A DNA stretch of 64,000 nucleotides from an uncultured Bacteroidales bacterium (GTDB lineage: Bacteria; Bacteroidota; Bacteroidia; Bacteroidales; UBA932): the NCBI GenBank assembly GCA_900320185.1, contig ONRD01000003.1, positions 97,916 through 161,915 on the forward strand. The letters are read 5' to 3'. This document shows, piece after piece, positions 61,625-64,000 of this stretch. Made by a program: the position numbers and the translations under genes. The notes under the pieces are model-generated. The model was given only the letters and a program-made list of their open reading frames with translations. It was not told the origin of the DNA and searched no databases. Numbering within the stretch: position 1 is the stretch's first letter; each line of letters opens with the position of its first letter.

Positions 61625-62388
61625 ATTCATTTCACACATACTCATTTCCTAACGCAAAGAACGTTGTTGTCTGTGGAGATATTCACGGCGAATTCAACGC
61701 CGTGATATACAAGCTATGTGTCCAGTACCAGATGACGGATACCGTGCTTATTATTGCTGGGGATTGCGGTTTTGGGTTCGATAAGCCGGGATACTATGAC
61801 AATGTGTACAACCGCAATTCCTCAAGGTTGAGCAAGGCGAACAATTGGGTTTTGATGATCCGGGGAAACCACGATAATCCAGCGTATTTTCAGGAGGAAC
61901 GCATTCATCACGAGCGATTCCGCTGCATTCCGGATTACAGTGTCATCCAAGCTTGCAGACACAACATCCTTTGCGTCGGTGGCGCTGTCAGCATAGACCG
62001 GGATTACAGGAAGAAGCACGATTCCCGGCATCTGCGCTCCGGTGTCGCATCTTACTGGGCCGATGAAATGCCCGTCTATGACAAGGAAAAGCTGGACAGC
62101 ATCTGTCAAGAACTCAAGATCGACACGGTCATCACTCACACGGCACCATCCTTTTGCGAGTTGATCTCCAAAGGTGACTTGACTGAATGGGCGGCGCTGG
62201 ATCCGGATATCCCTTCTGACTGCGCGAAGGAACGTGAGACGATGGACCGTATCCACAACTATCTCAAATCTGCCGGACACCCAGTGTCCCACTGGTATTA
62301 CGGTCATTTCCACCAGAGTTGGAATTCCGAGATTGATGGCATCCTGTTCTCCATGCTAGACATCATGGAGTATAAAGAGATACGATGA
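61621..62388 (+). CDS. Calcineurin-like metallophosphoesterase coupled to AbiE
   Basis: A 255-residue phosphoesterase with the full metal-binding set: GDIHGEF (about 19-25), AGDCGFG (about 46), RGNHDNPA (about 79), ITHTAPS (about 170) and GHFH (about 222). It has no signal peptide and should act in the cytosol on nucleotides, RNA ends or phosphoproteins; the substrate is unknown. Its ATG overlaps the AbiEii stop, making a three-gene translationally coupled unit. A phosphatase here could reverse or complement the nucleotidyl transfer by the toxin. Confidence 0.9.
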   Translation: MNSFHTYSFPNAKNVVVCGDIHGEFNAVIYKLCVQYQMTDTVLIIAGDCGFGFDKPGYYDNVYNRNSSRLSKANNWVLMIRGNHDNPAYFQEERIHHERFRCIPDYSVIQACRHNILCVGGAVSIDRDYRKKHDSRHLRSGVASYWADEMPVYDKEKLDSICQELKIDTVITHTAPSFCELISKGDLTEWAALDPDIPSDCAKERETMDRIHNYLKSAGHPVSHWYYGHFHQSWNSEIDGILFSMLDIMEYKEIR

Positions 62389-62394
62389 TTATAG

Positions 62395-62540
62395 TTAAGT
62401 TTCTCGTTTAGATGCAGATACTTTTGCTATTCGTTCTTTATAGTTAATCATTCCTTGTACCCTCGGCGTTTTATCATCCGACTCTTTGGAAAGGGCATTC
62501 TTGAACTTATCCGTAACGGTCATAGAATTGTTGAGCATCT
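62395..62540 (-). pseudogene. Possible C-terminal gene remnant
   Basis: A minus-strand frame ending at 62395 encodes, from an internal ATG near 62538, about 48 Lys-rich residues (MLNNSMTVTDKFKNALSKE onwards). An extension to 62688 runs through the TGTAAA repeats and looks non-coding. I recognise no family. It may be the tail of an accessory gene lost at the island boundary. Confidence 0.3.
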
Positions 62541-62623
62541 TAACACCCGTTACATCGGTGATACCAGATTTATATGTTGTTTTCCCTTGGCTGATTTTAA
62601 AACCATGAGAAGTAAAGAAAAAG

Positions 62624-62670
62624 TGTAAAGAGAGTGTAAAATGACTGTAAAGTCCTTTACAGTTTTTACA
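62624..62670. repeat. Phased TGTAAA direct repeats with inverted copies
   Basis: TGTAAA at 62624, 62635 and 62646, exactly 11 bp apart, then inverted TTTACA at 62656 and 62665. The third copy and the first inverted copy form a 9-bp perfect inverted repeat (ACTGTAAAG-TC-CTTTACAGT, 62644-62663) followed by five T. Helically phased repeats suggest a cooperative protein-binding array; the last hairpin could also be a plus-strand terminator. Confidence 0.6.
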
Positions 62671-62737
62671 AGCCCACAAATTACGCAATCAACTATAAAT
62701 CAATACATTAGTTGAAGAGGCTCAATATTTGCTTCGA

Positions 62738-62759
62738 AATAACGATAAAAAGCGTTATT
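62738..62759 (+). promoter_or_regulatory. Hairpin before the ABC ATPase start
   Basis: AATAACG and CGTTATT form a 7-bp inverted repeat ending 3 nt before the ATG at 62763. AATATTTG just upstream (about 62724-62731) is a partial -7 box. Confidence 0.35.
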
Positions 62760-62762
62760 ACG

Positions 62763-63442
<680 letters not shown>

Positions 63443-63443
<1 letters not shown>

Positions 63444-64000
63444 TGAAATCCTACCTCAAATTCCTCTCCCGCAACAAGCTTTACACCGCTATCGAGTTCA
63501 TCGGACTGGCGGTGAGCCTGGCGTTCGTGATCCTGATCGGGTCGTATGTGCGGCAGCAACAGAAGGCCGCCTACGGCTATCCTGAATGGAAGAAGACCTA
63601 TCTTGTCGGTACCCTCTATGGTTCCGTAGAGATGGGGCCCAGGACCGGTTTGGCAGGGCTGTTGAAGGAGAATGTTCCTGAGATCGATAAAGCTGCTGAC
63701 TATTCGTATCTGGGACTCCAGGGAAAGGTGGGAGATGTCCCTATCCACCATAACGGGATGATCGCTGAAGTCACTGCGGATTTCCTGGATATGTTCCCGA
63801 TTCAGTGGGTATCCGGAAATCCGGACGAACTCCTGGAGTCGAATACCGTGGCCGTCAAGGAGCGGTTCGCCCGGGAGATGTTCCCTGGAGAAGATGTCAT
63901 CGGCAAAGTATGGGAGTATGAAGAGGAGGCAAGTACCGTTGTCGCCGTTTTCCGGGACTTCGGATCTCCGATTTTCCGTGATGACGAACTAGTTCTCCTG
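63443..64000 (+). CDS. ABC transporter permease, FtsX/MacB-like, partial
   Basis: A reading frame from the ATG at 63443 (MKSYLKFLSRNKLYTAIEF) runs off the window end, covering 186 codons. The first membrane helix lies at about residues 14-38 (FIGLAVSLAFVILIGSYV) and is followed by a MacB-type periplasmic domain (EVTADFLDMFPIQWVSGNP, VAVKERFAREMFPGEDVIG). This matches the two-gene Bacteroidota antimicrobial-peptide or lipoprotein exporters. The C-terminal helices are outside the window. Confidence 0.88.

Noticed and set aside
62541-62688. N-terminal part of the 97-codon minus-strand frame
   Set aside because: It translates the TGTAAA repeat array and is rich in Phe, Ser and Cys without any domain, so it is probably non-coding.

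Overview
The window looks like a chromosomal segment of a GC-rich, gut-type Bacteroidales (Bacteroidota). This rests on TAnnTTTG -7 promoter boxes with little Shine-Dalgarno use, a SecDF fusion, an EF-G2 paralogue, an S46 dipeptidyl peptidase 7, many SPII lipoprotein glycosidases, and a Mrp protein of the form common in this phylum. No rRNA, CRISPR array or complete insertion sequence was seen.

Layout. 0-13.5 kb: YfhO-like membrane protein, an EF-hand/LEA-like small protein, a histidine phosphatase-CE15 esterase fusion, the DPP7-Mrp-DUF1080 operon, RNase HII, an XRE regulator, and EF-G2 with a textbook promoter. 13.6-14.8 kb: an AT-rich patch with an orphan hypothetical (immunity-like) gene and gene remnants. 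14.8-24.2 kb: an M28 peptidase interrupted by an in-frame TGA, a lipoprotein, a DUF1846 protein, a transglutaminase lipoprotein and a divergent GH125 mannosidase. 24.2-29.4 kb: a coupled SGNH-SGNH-MBOAT-CYTH operon, probably for O-acylation of an envelope glycan. 29.4-46.4 kb: an envelope protein pair, SecDF, GH127-like lipoprotein, an RND efflux operon, aspartate ammonia-lyase, a fucose-isomerase-like protein and a hotdog thioesterase.

46.5-62.7 kb is an accessory region built on a tRNA-Leu(UAA) gene. The 5' 78 nt of the tRNA lie at 46567-46644, and the missing acceptor strand with the tRNA's own terminator lies at 59698-59751. Joining the two at a shared TCCCGCC core gives a perfect 7-bp acceptor stem. 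A roughly 13.05-kb AT-rich element has therefore split the tRNA. Its cargo is a class-2-like DISARM system: a C5 methyltransferase (DrmMII-like), and opposite it a tightly coupled operon of a NERD-nuclease/SF1-helicase protein, DrmE, DrmA and DrmB. The phospholipase-D protein DrmC is not present, so the NERD-helicase may take its place. The element carries a frameshifted excisionase-like HTH gene and a small RHH-like gene but no integrase. Beyond the tRNA 3' end is a second accessory block: repeat-rich IS-like remnant, then an AbiEi-AbiEii toxin-antitoxin pair coupled to a metallophosphoesterase. High-GC chromosome resumes with an ABC exporter ATPase and a permease cut by the window end.

The strongest candidate for a little-described system is the tRNA-splitting DISARM variant with a NERD-helicase. 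Family assignments come from motifs and overall sequence recognition; no database search was run.
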